Shown: positions 40,010 through 52,524 of the stretch, piece after piece
How positions within the stretch are numbered: position 1 is the first letter of the stretch
Layout of the letters: every line of letters starts with the position of its first letter
Source of the DNA: Strix aluco
Lineage: Eukaryota; Chordata; Aves; Strigiformes; Strigidae
Length of the DNA: 64,000 nt
Assembly: GCF_031877795.1 (NCBI RefSeq)
Contig: NC_133935.1
Span: 77,084,303 to 77,148,302 of the forward strand
Direction: 5' to 3'
The notes under the pieces: generated by a model
What the model was told of the DNA's origin: nothing
Database searches by the model: none
The model's input: the letters and a program-made list of their open reading frames with translations, nothing else
Translations under genes and position numbers: made by a program

Positions 40010-42553
40010 GTCATGAGGGGCAAATGCACTCCAGAGATCTGGCTAATTTTTAAAGAAGACTTACTGAAAGTTCAAGAACATCTCCACACACAACCATTTT
40101 TATAGAAAGAGGGATAATTTTGACAGTATTCCAGCTTGGAAAAGCAAGGAACCTCTTAATGAACTAGTATGTACAAAACATACAAGTGGAAACAAGGACA
40201 GAAATACATCCAAGTGTTCCTCCGGCATTTAATGAAAACATCAGGAAAGTCAAAGCTCAGCTAGAGCTAAAACTAGCCAGGGATGTAGCATGCTACAAGC
40301 ATGACAGTAGCAGAAGAGATTAGAGATGTGTTTTCACTGATGAATGGGAGAGTAAATTTGGTGACAGATGATACTGAAAAGGCTGAAGTATTCATTGAAT
40401 CTTTTGTTCTGATCACCACAAAGGCTGCTCCCAGATCACTGCCTATATGAGACTGGGAAGGAGGCTAGCTAACACTGGGGATGCAACAAACTAAAAACTA
40501 CTTTAAAAAGCTGAGTGTATTCACAACCATGGGCTAGATGGCATTCACTGAAGTGTGACTGCAGCATGACTGTTACCTACAAAAACGTCATAGTGATTGG
40601 AGGCAGTCCCTAACTGGAACAAGGTTAATATTATGTTCATCTTTAAGAGTGGCAAAAGGGAGGCTCCAGGCCAGAAAGATTGGTCAACCTCATCTCAGTC
40701 TGGACATCATGTACTTCTGCAATCCATTTACAAGCACTGGAAGGACAAGAAAGTCCTTCAGGAACGGTAAGCACAAAGTTACCAAGGACAGGTCATTCTT
40801 GACCAACTTGACTGCCCTATATGATGAAATAGCTGGCTATGGAGACAAGGGGAGAGCAGTGGATATCAGATACCTTAACTTTCATTTTGACACCATTTTC
40901 CACAGACTTCCCAACTATAAACTGAGGAAGTATGCATCGGACGAAGTGTGCGTTAGATGGGCTGAAAACTGAATAGACCATTTGGCTCAAATGGTAATAA
41001 TCAATGGCTTGACATCTAGTTGGCAGCTGATAACAAGTACCCTAAGGGTCAGTACTGGGACTGATATTCTTGAATATCAGCAGCAACATCTCAAATGATG
41101 AGACAGACCACATCAACAGAAAATACATAGGTGACATTAAATTTGGGTAAGGTGATTGACATGTTGACAGTCGAGATTCAGTCCTGTGGTGGTTTGACCT
41201 TGGCTAAATGCCAGGTACACACCAAGTTGCTCTATCACTTCCCCTCCCTTCCTCCTTTTTTTCTCAACAGCACAAAGAGGGGAAGGAAAATAAGATAGGA
41301 AAAAAACCCACCCTTGTGGGTAAAACAAAAGCAGTTTTAATATAAGCAAAACGAAGCAAAGGTCCGTGCGTGGAAGCAAAAAGAAAACAGATTTATTCTT
41401 TACTTCCCATGAACAGGCGATGTCGGGCCTTCTCAGGAAGCAGGACTCCAATACGCGTAGTGGTTGCCTCAGAGGACCAAGCGTGACCCCGCCCCCTTCC
41501 TCCTTTCTCCCAGCTTTATACTCGAGCAGACATCATATGGTATGGAATATCCCTTTGGTCAGTTCGGGTCAGCTGTCCTGGTTGTGTTCCCTCCCAAGAT
41601 CTTGCCTACCCTGTCCCACTCTGGGGGGGGAAAATGTCGGAAAGAGCCTTGGTGCTGTGTAAGCACTACTCAGCAGTAGCCACAACACCAGTGTGCTATC
41701 AACACCCTGCCAGCTCCAACATAAAACACAGCACCATGAGGGCTGCTATAGGGGAAAACCAGTTCCGGCTCAGCCAGACCCAGTACAAGTCCAGAGGGAT
41801 TTTGAGAAGCTTGAAGACTAAGCCAACAGAAACTTTATGAAGTTCAACAAGAAGCTTAAAGTTCTGTGCCTAGGGCAGGGTAACACCAGGCATCATTACA
41901 GGCTGCAAACTGACCTGCTGAGCTGCAAACTCGCTGAGAAGGCTATGGTGGACACCAAGTTGAATATAAGCCAACAGTGGGCTCTCATTGTAGGTAAAAC
42001 AAAGTGTTTATTGAATAGGAAAGCATGTCCAACAAATTGAGGAAGTCATTATTACCCTTACATAGCACTGGTGTGGATGCACATGAAGTATTCGGTATGG
42101 TTTTGGGCCATCTCACTTAGTCTGGAAACTGGAGAGAATCCATCCAACCACTAAGATGATTAGGGGCCTAGAGAATATGACTCGTGAGGAGAGTTTGAGG
42201 TTGTTTGGCTTATTTAAACTAGCAAGGAAAAGGCTAAGGGGCAATGTAACCCCAGCCTAAAACTACTTCAGAGAGAATTGTGAAGCAAAAGTCAAAATCT
42301 TCTCAATAATGTCAGATGTATAACAAGAGAAAGAAGCCAGAGGCTGAACATTTTTGAACATTAGGAAAAGCCTTTTTAGTTAGTGGGGGTGGGATAATTC
42401 AGCATTGGAAGACTCCAGAAAATGTCTTTGGAGGTTTTCCAAGGCATAGATAATCAAAGCTGCAGCTGATGTTATACAGCATTGATGAAATTCTTGGTTT
42501 AAGCAGGAAGTTGGACCTGAGAACCTCTGGACATACCCCTTCCACCTAACATT
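40010..42553 (+). mobile_element. CR1 LINE (ORF2 remnant to 3' tail), split by an LTR
   Basis: This is an old CR1 in plus orientation, about 1.9 kb without the inserted LTR. The left part (about 40010-41184) holds decayed ORF2 with recognisable reverse-transcriptase text around 40600-41160, including the frame at 40649-40972 ('GRAVDIRYLNF' aligns with the CR1 'YLD' region). The right part (41788 to about 42553) continues with 'aagttcaacaagaagcttaa', 'gagtttgaggttgtttggct' and ends in 'acatttctatgatt'. Stops and frameshifts are many. The frames at 41634-41840 (its right part) and 41837-42040 are CR1 ORF2 fragments. Confidence 0.8.
41180..41792 (-). mobile_element. Solo ERVL-type LTR (41185-41787), minus strand, nested in CR1
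   Basis: The 603-bp element has ends TGTGGTGG...CAGTACA on the plus strand and is flanked by AGTCC at 41180-41184 and 41788-41792. On the minus strand it has a TATA box (plus 41515-41520) and an AATAAA (plus 41392-41397) 118 bases downstream, so it is transcribed leftward. Its terminal segment, read on the minus strand ('gtgatagagcaacttggt' and 'aaggtcaaaccaccaca'), closely resembles the end of the LTR at 60297-61294. There are no internal genes. The frames at 41137-41451, 41366-41662 and 41464-41679 are inside it and not genes. Confidence 0.87.
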
Positions 42554-44029
42554 TCTATGATTAGCTTCTGTTGTGGATCTAAATTCTGTTCGAGTTCAGT
42601 TGAATGTATATTTACTTGGTCCATCTAAAGATGTTACACTGAAGAAAAGGAGTAGAAGTTCACTTCAGGTAGAAGGAGGTTGTCCTCTTGCTTGTATCTG
42701 CCTTCAGCTTGCCACTGTCTTACACATTTTGCAACATGATCTGAGAACACACTATACTACATACAAATGCAAGAGTCAAACACTAGTGAGGTGAGAAGGT
42801 ACTATAAATTCATAGCGGGAACCTCTCCCTGTTTAAACTTATGACAGTTTCACATGCCTAATGCTTGTGGAAAAGAAAGTCCAAGATACCATGTGATCTG
42901 ATTATGAATTCTTCTGCCTGTTTCCAGCAAACAAATATTAAGCCATGCACTTCATGATTAAGCAATACAGTTGTGTGATTACACAGTACTAGTTGCCGGG
43001 ATCTCTTCTGTGTCTACATAATCCTGTGTGTTCCTTCACAGCTGTGAATGAGAAGAAAATATTTCTCATCTGGTACCATGCCACTGTAGTTAAGGAGGTG
43101 GAGAGTATTACCGGTAATAATTAAGCTTAAATGACACTATAATATATAACATTAGCAACTCAATCCTATCCTCTATTTCTGTCTTTGTTTTTCTGAGTGC
43201 TCTTGTAAGTTGTTCTGATTTATACTTTCACTTATTTTACTTTATTTTATTATTTTCTTTTAATTAATTTATTTTTACTATAAATCCTCTTGGTGTGCAG
43301 ATAACAGGGGGCTGTTATTTTTACTATATCAAACTTTGACTCTGGCTCATGCAGCAGTATTTCACCTGGCAGAAATTATTGCTGAGTCAGTTCAATCCTG
43401 AATTCCAACATACTTGGGCTGAGCAATTTGAGCTGATAGATTAATCATGGCAGCATGAGCAGGAATTTGGCCTTGTGAAAATGATCCTTCAGATAGTCTT
43501 TTGCAACATATATAAGTATGGCTTTTTTCGTTCCCTGAGTGGAGATGGGAAACAGGTGGTGGTACTTTGGATCCAAATCTCTTTCTAGATCTGATTCTTA
43601 GCTCCACAACAAAATGTTGCCCTTTATATGAGCTGTGATAAAACTACAGTTTAATCAATAGTGAGTGATGAAGTCATGTGTAAAATGAATTGTCAGAACA
43701 TGGGTATCCTTCCAGGAGATGTCTAGAAACTCATTACTGATTCTGTTCGATTCTGAAGAAGCCCTACAAATATCTATTATGTTGCAAACCTAACTATAAG
43801 GATGGGGTTAACTTGCCTGGCCAGCTGCCAGAGGCCATGTTTAGATATTTGGCATAAATAGTAGATATGCATTTAAACTAATCAAACAGCTCCTACACTC
43901 TTACCATCCTATGTGTTCCCTCTGTTTGTACTGCTTCAAGTTCACTGTATTAAGGAACGTATCCAACTGGAAACTAACCCAAGAAAAAAGGATTTTGGTT
44001 ATAATGTCCCAACAGAAGAGACAGATCAA
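42554..44029. other. Intergenic gap between two CR1 copies
   Basis: AT-rich DNA. The frames at 42573-42794 and 43392-43607 have no recognised family. Nothing else is seen. Confidence 0.6.
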
Positions 44030-45785
44030 GGGCCGAGAACAACTACCTGGTGACAGATGAGGAATGCTTAAATTAACACAGCCAATGAAGAAATGAATGC
44101 TCAGGTCTTCTTTTTGTATGTATGTCCTGAACTAGTCTTCTAGGAGATCTAGAACCAACCCAACCAACACTGCCCAAATCGCAGAAGGCAAAGGCAGGGA
44201 CTGGGAGAATGAAAAACCACGCAGTGTAGGAGAAGTTCAGGTTCAAGAACATCTAAGGAACCTGAAGGTGCACAAGTCCATGGGACCTGATGAGATGCAT
44301 CTGTGGGTCCTGAGGGAACTGACAGATGAAGTGGCTAGATCACTATCCATTATATTTTAGAAGTTGTGGCAGTCCAGTGAAGTTCCCGCTGACTGGAAAA
44401 GGGGAAACATAACGCCCATTTTTAAAAAGGGAAAAAAGGAAGACCTGGGGAACTACAGGCCAGTCAGTCTTACCTCTGTGCCTGGCAAGATCATGGAGTG
44501 GATCCTCCTGGAAACGATGCTGGAACACATGGAAAATAAGGAAATAATTGATGACAGCCAACATGGCTTCCCTAAGGCAAATCGTGCCTGACAAATTTGG
44601 TGGCCTTCTACGACAGGGTTCCAGCATTGGTAGACAAGGGAAGAGCAACTCACATCATGTACCTGGACTTGTGCAAAGCATTTGACACTGTCCTGCATGA
44701 CATCCTTGTCTCTAAATTGGAGAGACATGGATTTGATGGATGGACCACTCATTGCAGAATGAATTGGCTGGATGGTCACTCTCAAAGAGTTGTGGTCAAC
44801 AGCTTGATGTCCAAGTGGAGAGCAGTGATGAGTGGTGTTCCTCAGAGGTTGGTGTTGGAACCAGTGCTGTTAAACATCTTTGTTGGTGACATGGGCAGTG
44901 GGATTGAGTGCACCCTCAGCAAGTTCGTCAACGACACCAAGTTGTGTGGTGTGGTCGACATGCTGGAGGCAAGGGATGCCATCCAGAGGGACTGGCTGGA
45001 GGGACTGGTGGGCCCATGCAAACCTCTTTAAATTCAACAAGGCCAAGTGCAAGGTCCTGCACATGGGTCAAGGCAATCCCATGGACAAATACAGGCTGGG
45101 CAATGAGTGGATTGAGAGCAGCCCTGCAGAGAAGGACTTGGGGGTAGTAATGGATGGAAAACTGAATGTGAGCCAGAAATGTGCACTCACAGCCCAGAAA
45201 GCCAACTGTATCCTGGGCTGCATTAATAGAAGTGTGACTAGAAGGTCGAGGAAGGTGATTCTGCTCCTCTACTCTGCTCTCATGAGACACCACCTGGAGT
45301 ACTGCTCTGGGGCCCCCAACATAAGAAAGCCATGGACCTGCTTGAGCAGGTCCAGAGGAGGACCATGAAGATGGAGCACCTCCCTTATGAGGACAGTCTG
45401 AGAGAGTTGTGGTTGTTCAGCCTAGAGAAGACAAGGCTCTGGGGAGACCTTATAGCAGCCGCCCATTACTTAAAGGGGGCTACAGGAAAGATGGAGAGGG
45501 ACTCTTTATCAGGGAGTGTAGTGATAGGACAAAGGGTAATGGTTTTAAAGTGAAAGAGGGTAGATTTAGATTAGATATAAGGAAGAAACTTTTTATTGTG
45601 AGTGTGGTGAGGCACTGGACAGGTTGCCCAGAGAAGTTGTGGATGCCCCCTCCCTGGAAGTGTTCAAGGCCAGGTTGGATGTGGGTCTGATCTAGTGGAA
45701 GGTGTCTCTGCCTGGGGCAGTTGAGTTGGAATTAGATGATCTTTAAGGTCCCTTCCAACCCAAACTATTCTATGATTCTATGATT
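44030..45785 (+). mobile_element. CR1 LINE, 5'-truncated, about 1.75 kb
   Basis: The copy covers the middle of ORF2 through the 3' tail. It ends in 'ccttccaacccaaactattc' and 'tatgattctatgattt', the canonical CR1 3' end. It belongs to a younger group than the other CR1s here, judged by better preservation against the CR1-J-type sequence I recall. The 5' boundary is approximate. Several overlapping frames (44364-44591, 44597-45031, 44880-45368, 45332-45553, 45409-45690) are consecutive pieces of one broken ORF2. Confidence 0.92.
44364..45690 (+). pseudogene. CR1 ORF2 reverse transcriptase, broken
   Basis: Pieces of the CR1 reverse transcriptase lie in successive frames. 44364-44591 carries '[13 protein letters not shown]' and '[16 protein letters not shown]' (fingers). 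44597-45031 carries '[14 protein letters not shown]' (palm motif A, with the catalytic Asp) and '[17 protein letters not shown]'. The active-site box normally read as F(A)DD appears here as FVND, so one of the paired catalytic aspartates is lost. 44880-45368 carries the thumb region ('[16 protein letters not shown]', '[13 protein letters not shown]'). Stop codons and frame changes separate the pieces, so it cannot encode active enzyme. Confidence 0.88.
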
Positions 45786-47529
45786 TTCTGTTACAAAAGT
45801 GACACTTCAACATCCTCCTCCCTGTGCAGAAACCCTTTGTTGCCCGGAGAAACTCATTTTTCAGTTCTCAATTGCAGCAGTTAGTAAGCTGTACATCTCC
45901 TGAAAGGATATTCTCATCACTCAGGAATGGTGTTCAGGCTGACCATCTGACGTAAATTGTGTCACCATTTGATTAACAAATGTGTAGACTTCACCATCTA
46001 AACACTTGTAACACACAGCTGCAATGCATATAATGACTTGCCTCTTAGAGCCTTTGTGCTGTGGCCTTTTTACATCTATCATTCCTTAGACTTTGTATTT
46101 AGAAGTCAACATTCTTAATATATTCCCTTCAAAGAAACTGGTTGTTTTTAAAAGCACTTACAGTTTCTCCTCTGAGCCTTCAGGTGAATATACTATAATA
46201 ATAGTAATTAATTAAGTATGCTCTTTCTAAAGATCTCACAGAAGTTTATAAAAGCTTTTAAGAAATTAGTCCTTAGAACATCACTGTGATTTGAGGGAAG
46301 ATGTTTTTTTTTTTCTGATTAAGAATATTAAACTTGTAGAATGAATCCCTCGTCCAATGTCCAGAAACAAATTCTAACTGAGTACAAATTTGGAGTTCCA
46401 TCAGAAGCATCAGTTTAACCATTTGGTGTTCATATCAATAGGAAAATACTCACCCAGACTTTAGCTGGGCTGACTTCATGATATGACCATAAGTTTTAAA
46501 AAAACTAGAACCCTAGATAAAGACTTGGAAAGATGCATTCAAGTCTTTCTCTGTGGGCTATAGTCTTGCTCCTTGAGTACAGAAAGCTGTAGAATTGTGT
46601 AATGCACAAAGCTGTAGGATTGTGCAAAGGGCAACAAAGGTAATCCTATTTTAGGGTGGTTCTTCCATAAGGCTCTGAATTCAGGTGAATTTTGAGTGAG
46701 TCTGTAACAGCATATGGGGAGTATGTTCCTCATGAGAAGATGCTGACTGCAAGGTGATCTTCTGCAAATGTCAGTTTAGGAATTTAGAAAGGTTTTACTT
46801 CCTCTGCTGTCAGGAATGTACTGTAGAACAAGCTTTATGGACCTGTAAACACTTAAATGACTCCTGAAGTGAAAAGACTTTTCTTTGGTTAAAGAAGAAC
46901 ATTGAGCACATGTCTGGTTAAAGAAGAACACTTAGCAGACTGAACAACTGAGGAAAGGAGGAAACATTAAGGTAAGGTGTAGGGGCCCTGTAGTCCTCTT
47001 CCCCACCACTATTTCATCCAGCCAGGGCTCAGATATGAAAGTGCATGGCCCTGAGTTCAACAGTGTAGGCAGTGATATGTGTGTTTGATGATGGGGAAGG
47101 AGCAGTAAAGGAGAAATAAGTAGAAGAGGGTATCTGGTCAGTTCACTAGAGAGATAGAGGGCTGTGAACTTAAAACCACAGCAGACAACTAGCGTATCTT
47201 TATCTATCTTTTCCAACTGAATAACTGCACTTCACCTTCAGGAAGACTATAAATACTATATTAAAGAGGATCACAATGCAAAATCCTACTGAACTACAGA
47301 AATGATCAAAACTTTTAGAAGTCCATAAAGTGTAATATTTCTGAAGAATTTAAGTATATCAATATGACTCAGTAATCTGAGACTTTTATACAGAAGTAAA
47401 AAAAACCCTCACAACCAAACAAACCCCAAACCACCCTTATTCTGGGATTTTTTAAGAACGAGGTTGTATTACAAAGAAAGTAATATACTTTTTATGTGTT
47501 GTTAATGAAGCTAGGAAGACTGTAAACAG

Positions 47530-47640
47530 GCTAAGAAGAATGCAGACAAACTGCAGAAAGTCCAGAGAGACACCAAGACTGATATGAGAATGTATGATCA
47601 CTATGGAAAGCCTGAATGCACTTTATCTGGTTAAGAAGAC
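47530..47640 (+). repeat. Possible ancient CR1 ORF2 C-terminal scrap
   Basis: The text 'gcagaaagtccagagagaca' followed by 'tatctggttaagaag' resembles the CR1 segment around 'gtccagaggagggccac' and the 'tttagcctgaagaag' stretch. It is heavily diverged, so this is a weak call. Confidence 0.3.
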
Positions 47641-48379
47641 AAAGTCATAAAAGTATCGTACTATGTAATGTAGTGAAGAGGATGGTGATCAGTTTTTCTC
47701 CATGTCAAGTGAAGGAAAAAAAAAAAGAAATAAGCCTAATTATTAGCAAAGGAGACTCAGGGTGGATATTTGCAATAATATCTGATGATACATTTCTGTT
47801 TAAAAAAAGGCAATTTCTAAAAAAAAAAGTAACTGGTATGCAGAAAATATTTAGAAAAATGAGGAGAGAAGTGAAAATAAGTTACTACTTGTTGCTAGTT
47901 TACAAATCACTTTTAAAAAAAATCTCTACTTATAAATAATAAAAAGTATGTGCAAGATAAGTGAGCATGTCAGGCTACAATAATTCATTGGTATTGCAAG
48001 ACACTAAGAAAAGAAATTGAGGTTTCTACAGGACAGGAATTATTCTTTTTTAGTCCTCCACAAAGATAAAAGCCCGGGAAGGAAGAACTGAATACAGGAA
48101 GGACATTGATGGTGGAGTAGAAAGTACTGATGAGAAGACTGATTTCTGCAGTCATGGGCTGCTGTCCTGAGCATGATGAGGAAAAACATCAAACAATAAC
48201 ATTTTGCCAAAAAGTGAAGAGAATTTACACTGAGATTGGACTGATACCAAAGAAATAAATTAGGCTGAAATCTAGAAGCGAACACAGGGCTTTGGAAGTG
48301 ACGAATAGATAATGGAGCTTCCAAAGGTGCAGTCTAGTCTTCTTAGCTTCAGCACTTGCACTGCGCCTACTTTTAGGGA

Positions 48380-48480
48380 GCTGGTGATAACAGTCCTTTA
48401 TAAGTGTCTGTGTGGAATAAAGACAACCTAAAAGGGACTGTCTGCCTGAGTTCACATCTATTTATTGGACTGGAGCCCAT
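48380..48480 (+). mobile_element. Possible LTR remnant (TATA and AATAAA close together)
   Basis: A TATA-like 'ctttataagtg' is followed within about 25 bases by 'ggaataaagac' and then a T/C-rich stretch. This compact layout is seen in some retroviral R regions. I could not find ends or a target duplication. Confidence 0.2.
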
Positions 48481-51400
48481 TCATGCTGAGCATCTGAGAT
48501 AGCTAGTCTCAAATATCATGTAGAAAGGTAGGAAGAAATTGCAGTTTGAATGCCAAAACTATGATTTCACAGAGGCATCAGGATGTTTGGTTGAAAAAAC
48601 GGCAAAGCTAGAATATCTATATAGAAAGATATAGTCTTTCTATATTAACACAGATTATTTTCTCTGCATACTCTGTAGTTTCCAGAAGGCCACTGTGTAT
48701 CTGTATCTTTAATGGCCTTCTCCAAGGATAGAACCTGAGGGAATCTTAGTTATCCACAAAACTGTTTGAAAATAATAGACCATGACATAGCCCAGCAAAT
48801 TCTCAGAGTGTGTTGGGAACAAATTTTTCTTTCAAATAGCTGAGCAAGTGACTAAATGGACAGTACAATTTACTTCTGTTGAAAAACATGCTGCTTGTGA
48901 ACATAGAGATAAAACGCTATCAGCATAACAACTCCTCAAAATGTTGTACTGCTTACTCAGTGAGGTCATTGTCTTATTGCTATTTTATTGCTTCAGGAAC
49001 TTAAAAATGATAGTCAAGATAATTTAGATCTATGATTTGTGACAGAAGTTGAAATAGCAGTGTGAGGAGCTCAGGAAACTGCTGGATTTAGTCTGATGAT
49101 ACGGTATAATAGAAAAACTATTAATTAACAAATGACAGTCTTAAAGGCATAATAACAAACCACTTAAAGGGGAAGATAAGAATCACATTAAGAGCGCTAT
49201 AGCTGCATTGGGACCTATTAAATAACAGGGCGGGGGGAACAGCATGATAAGCATGATCACACTTGTGACTTTGATTTCAAACTGATAGTTAAGACTTCCT
49301 TGGTGATGGGAACTTAAACTCTTCTTGTAGATATAATTAAATCTACAATCACCACATCCTGTGTGGGTACTCAAATCGCTTCTATAGAGACCCCTACACA
49401 GGTGTTTATGAGGAAAAGCACTTACAATGGATTAGTGTTAGATTAATTTTAGGTGATCTGTAGGTGTTCACACAAATCCAAGACTTTTCAGTGTGCAACA
49501 GACAGGCACATATTCATCTTGAGCAAGGCAGCTGTGCTTCTAAGCAAGTAAATGAGTTTAGCTTCTGGCATTCCAACATATTTCAGCAGGGTGGTAGGTT
49601 GCTAAACATCCTCCTATATATGACTGTGTAAGTAGTTCTGTTCCTCCCTATGTCATAATTCAGACCATGTGGAGTCCCTCTAGGTAACACTGGTGTGAAA
49701 ACAGACTAATTACTTTTATTTGTTCATCAGTGTCTAATTAGCTATCATGCACAAGTGCCAGAGGGAGGTTGTTCTTCTTTGGGTCTATAAATGTTAAGTA
49801 CAGCTACTAGCCACCATTGTGTACTTTCTGCCATGGCCCAGCTGACTGAAAGCCAACACTAGGCATACCTTGATCCCTAAAAGCAATTTCTGCTCGATTT
49901 TAAGCTTATATTCTTTTTGCAGTTAAGCCAAGATGTCTAAATTATCAACTCTGAGTGAAGGATTTCCTTGACTGTGTCTGTAAGTAGTTTTGTATGCAAG
50001 TGAGTGTTCACTGGTGGCTTTCCTGTCACGAGTCTTACTCATAATGCACAAGCTATCTTTGTGTCTTTTCTGATACTTCCTCTTACAATTTGTTCTTTGG
50101 TCATTTACCCTAGAGATCATTTTGTTGGAGCAGATTTCCTTATATGTTCTTCTAAAGCTTAACCTCAGTCTGTCTCCTGAGGATCCCCAGATCCCCATGA
50201 TATAGTTCGTACAGCTTCTCTCCTGTGCCTCAAGTTTTTATGATGTTGTAAATCCACTTTTGTAGTGACTTAGGAGAACATCTGTGTGTCCTGAAAACAG
50301 GACTTGGATGCAGCTTAAGTCATGCTGCATAGTCGCTGTACTTTAAACGTTGTATTTATTATTTTTTTATCTTTAGCACTCACATCCCATATTTGTTAAC
50401 AGCACAGGTGAAGCACTCAAGTCACCACTGCACAGGATTTAACTTGTTTTATCTGTTTGATATAGCAGAAAATACAGATTATCCATAATCACCCAAAGTA
50501 TGTGGAGAAAAATAACTTTGCTTGTGACTTGAAGTAGTTGGGGGGATCACAAATAAGGTAGTTATGTATGTGGGTAATAGAAGATAACTAATTATGAAAC
50601 AGAAAATTTTTACACAGTGGCTATGTCAAGCCAGTTGTTTTCTGAACTTCCTCAAAATATGACAGCTTTTTAATGAATACCAGTCAATTTTATGCAAAAA
50701 TGCTTTTGGCTGTCAAAGTCAAGTCAAAGTAGAATCAGTGGCATTGTTGCTGGAGGTAGAAGGTTTTCAGCCTCAGTGGTTATAAAGGGGTCCTTGATTT
50801 ATGCAATTTTCTTTTTTAAAACTTTGTGGCAGAATGACAAACATCTGAGTTAGCATATAAAAACAATGCTGTCAAAGCTAACATGTGGCAGCTAAAATGC
50901 TGGCGGGTATTAGATTACTAGCATGAATTCTGACGTGTGATTTTGAGATAACTGGAAACTTTTAAGTTCATCTCTGAAATGGTTAATAATGATGTGTATC
51001 ATTATACTACCTATAAAGTCTCCCAGTGTGAAACTAATTTTAGGTAATAATGAGCGAGCCAGTAAAACTCTATGTGTGTTACAGCGTCATTCTGTCAAAT
51101 AAATTATGATTGAAGCAGAGGGGTCAAATGAGACTGCATATTTTACTGAGGTTTGAGTACAAACGCTCTTCAGGCTGGGTGAGATCCTTCACGACTCAGA
51201 ACCTTGCACTCACTTCTGTTCCTTTTTCTTCACACCTTATACTTGTGGGGGTTGTGAAGTTTCGAGAAGATTTTCAGCCTTGTTTCCCTTCCCCTGTCCA
51301 TTTGAACACAAGGGAGATGCTCCCAGGCATGAGGTGGGAGAGGAATGGTGGGATGTCACTTTGTGCAGAGGCAGATCAAGGCAGCACAGAGGATGGGGGG

Positions 51401-52172
51401 CTGCTCTAAATCCTAGAACTAGACCAGGAGGAGATCTGTGGAGGTCTGCAGTTGTTTTATTGTCAGGATTCTGAGGGCACCAATAGGCCTTATTGTCCCT
51501 GTCCTTCCCCTTCTGAGACCTCCTTCATCCTGCCCATTGCCCAGGTCCCCATTCCAGCCAAGCCTGGCACCTTCAGCCCCTACCCCAGCCCATGTGGAGC
51601 TCTCAACCTGCACTGCTGCAAGATTTCAATTATCTTCCTTGTCTCTCTTGAATCTGTATACTTCTCAGAGCTAGAACTTTATGAAAGAATCATTGCATAC
51701 AAGAGGGTTTGGGGAAAAAGTAATGCAGGTGATTATTGTGTTCTTCCAAGGGTTGCAGTGTTAAGCACGGCCTTAGAAGGTGCCAGGTTGCAGGTTGCCA
51801 TTTCTACCTTTAGCTGTAGGCATTGGTACAGCTTATGAAACATGCAAATGAAAGAACACCCAAATTAAAACAAAACCAAAAAACTCCAACAAAACAGTGG
51901 GAATTTTCACCAGTGTCTTCAAAAAGAGCTGAATCAGGATTACAGATTCTGTACCATTTGTCAAGATGATGCTTTGAACATGGCTAAGGTCCACAACATG
52001 TAGCCTGGGTATTGTGGAATATTTGGTCCACACCCTGCAATTCTGGATTAGGGAGCACTGTGTTAATTAAACCATATTTTATGCAATGTTCTTACTAGGA
52101 ACATTTATGTTTTTTTTTCTTAATGAATAGTTATAATAAGTACTCATTCTTAATTACTGGAATTACACTGCC

Positions 52173-52524
52173 TTTTCCCTTTCCTTTCCTTTCCTTTCCT
52201 TTCCTTTCCTTTCCTTTCCTTTCCTTTCCTTTCCTTTCCTTTCCTTTCCTTTCCTTTCCTTTCCTTTCCTTTCCTTTCCTTTCCTTTCCTTTCCTTTCCT
52301 TTCCTTTCCTTTCCTTTCCTTTCCTTTCCTTTCCTTTCCTTTCCTTTCCTTTCCTTTCCTTTCCTTTCCTTTCCTTTCCTTTCCTTTCCTTTCCTTTCCT
52401 TTCCCTTCCCCTTCCCCTTCCCCTTCCCCTTCCCCTTCCCCTTCCCCTTCCCCTTCCCCTTCCCCTTCCCCTTCCCCTTCCCCTTCCCCTTCCCCTTCCC
52501 CTTCCCCTTCCCCTTCCCCTTCCC
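52173..52524 (+). repeat. (TTTCC)n to (TTCCCC)n microsatellite
   Basis: An uninterrupted pyrimidine tract of about 350 bp. About 45 copies of the pentamer TTTCC (about 52179-52404) switch to about 20 copies of the hexamer TTCCCC (about 52405-52524). The minus strand is therefore all purine, and its (GGGGAA)n part meets the four-tract rule for G-quadruplexes. The 136- and 152-residue frames across it (52123-52533 plus, 52163-52621 minus) arise only from the repeat. The length may be misassembled or polymorphic. Confidence 0.97.

Larger units (their letters stand above)
45786..52172. other. Intergenic, no supported gene
   Basis: AT-rich DNA with an old CR1-like scrap near 47530-47640 and an LTR-like block near 48380-48480. 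There is an 11-bp hairpin at 48619-48645 and a GC-richer, C-rich patch at about 51280-51620. Frames such as 47616-47939 and 51452-51838 have no recognised family. Confidence 0.55.
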
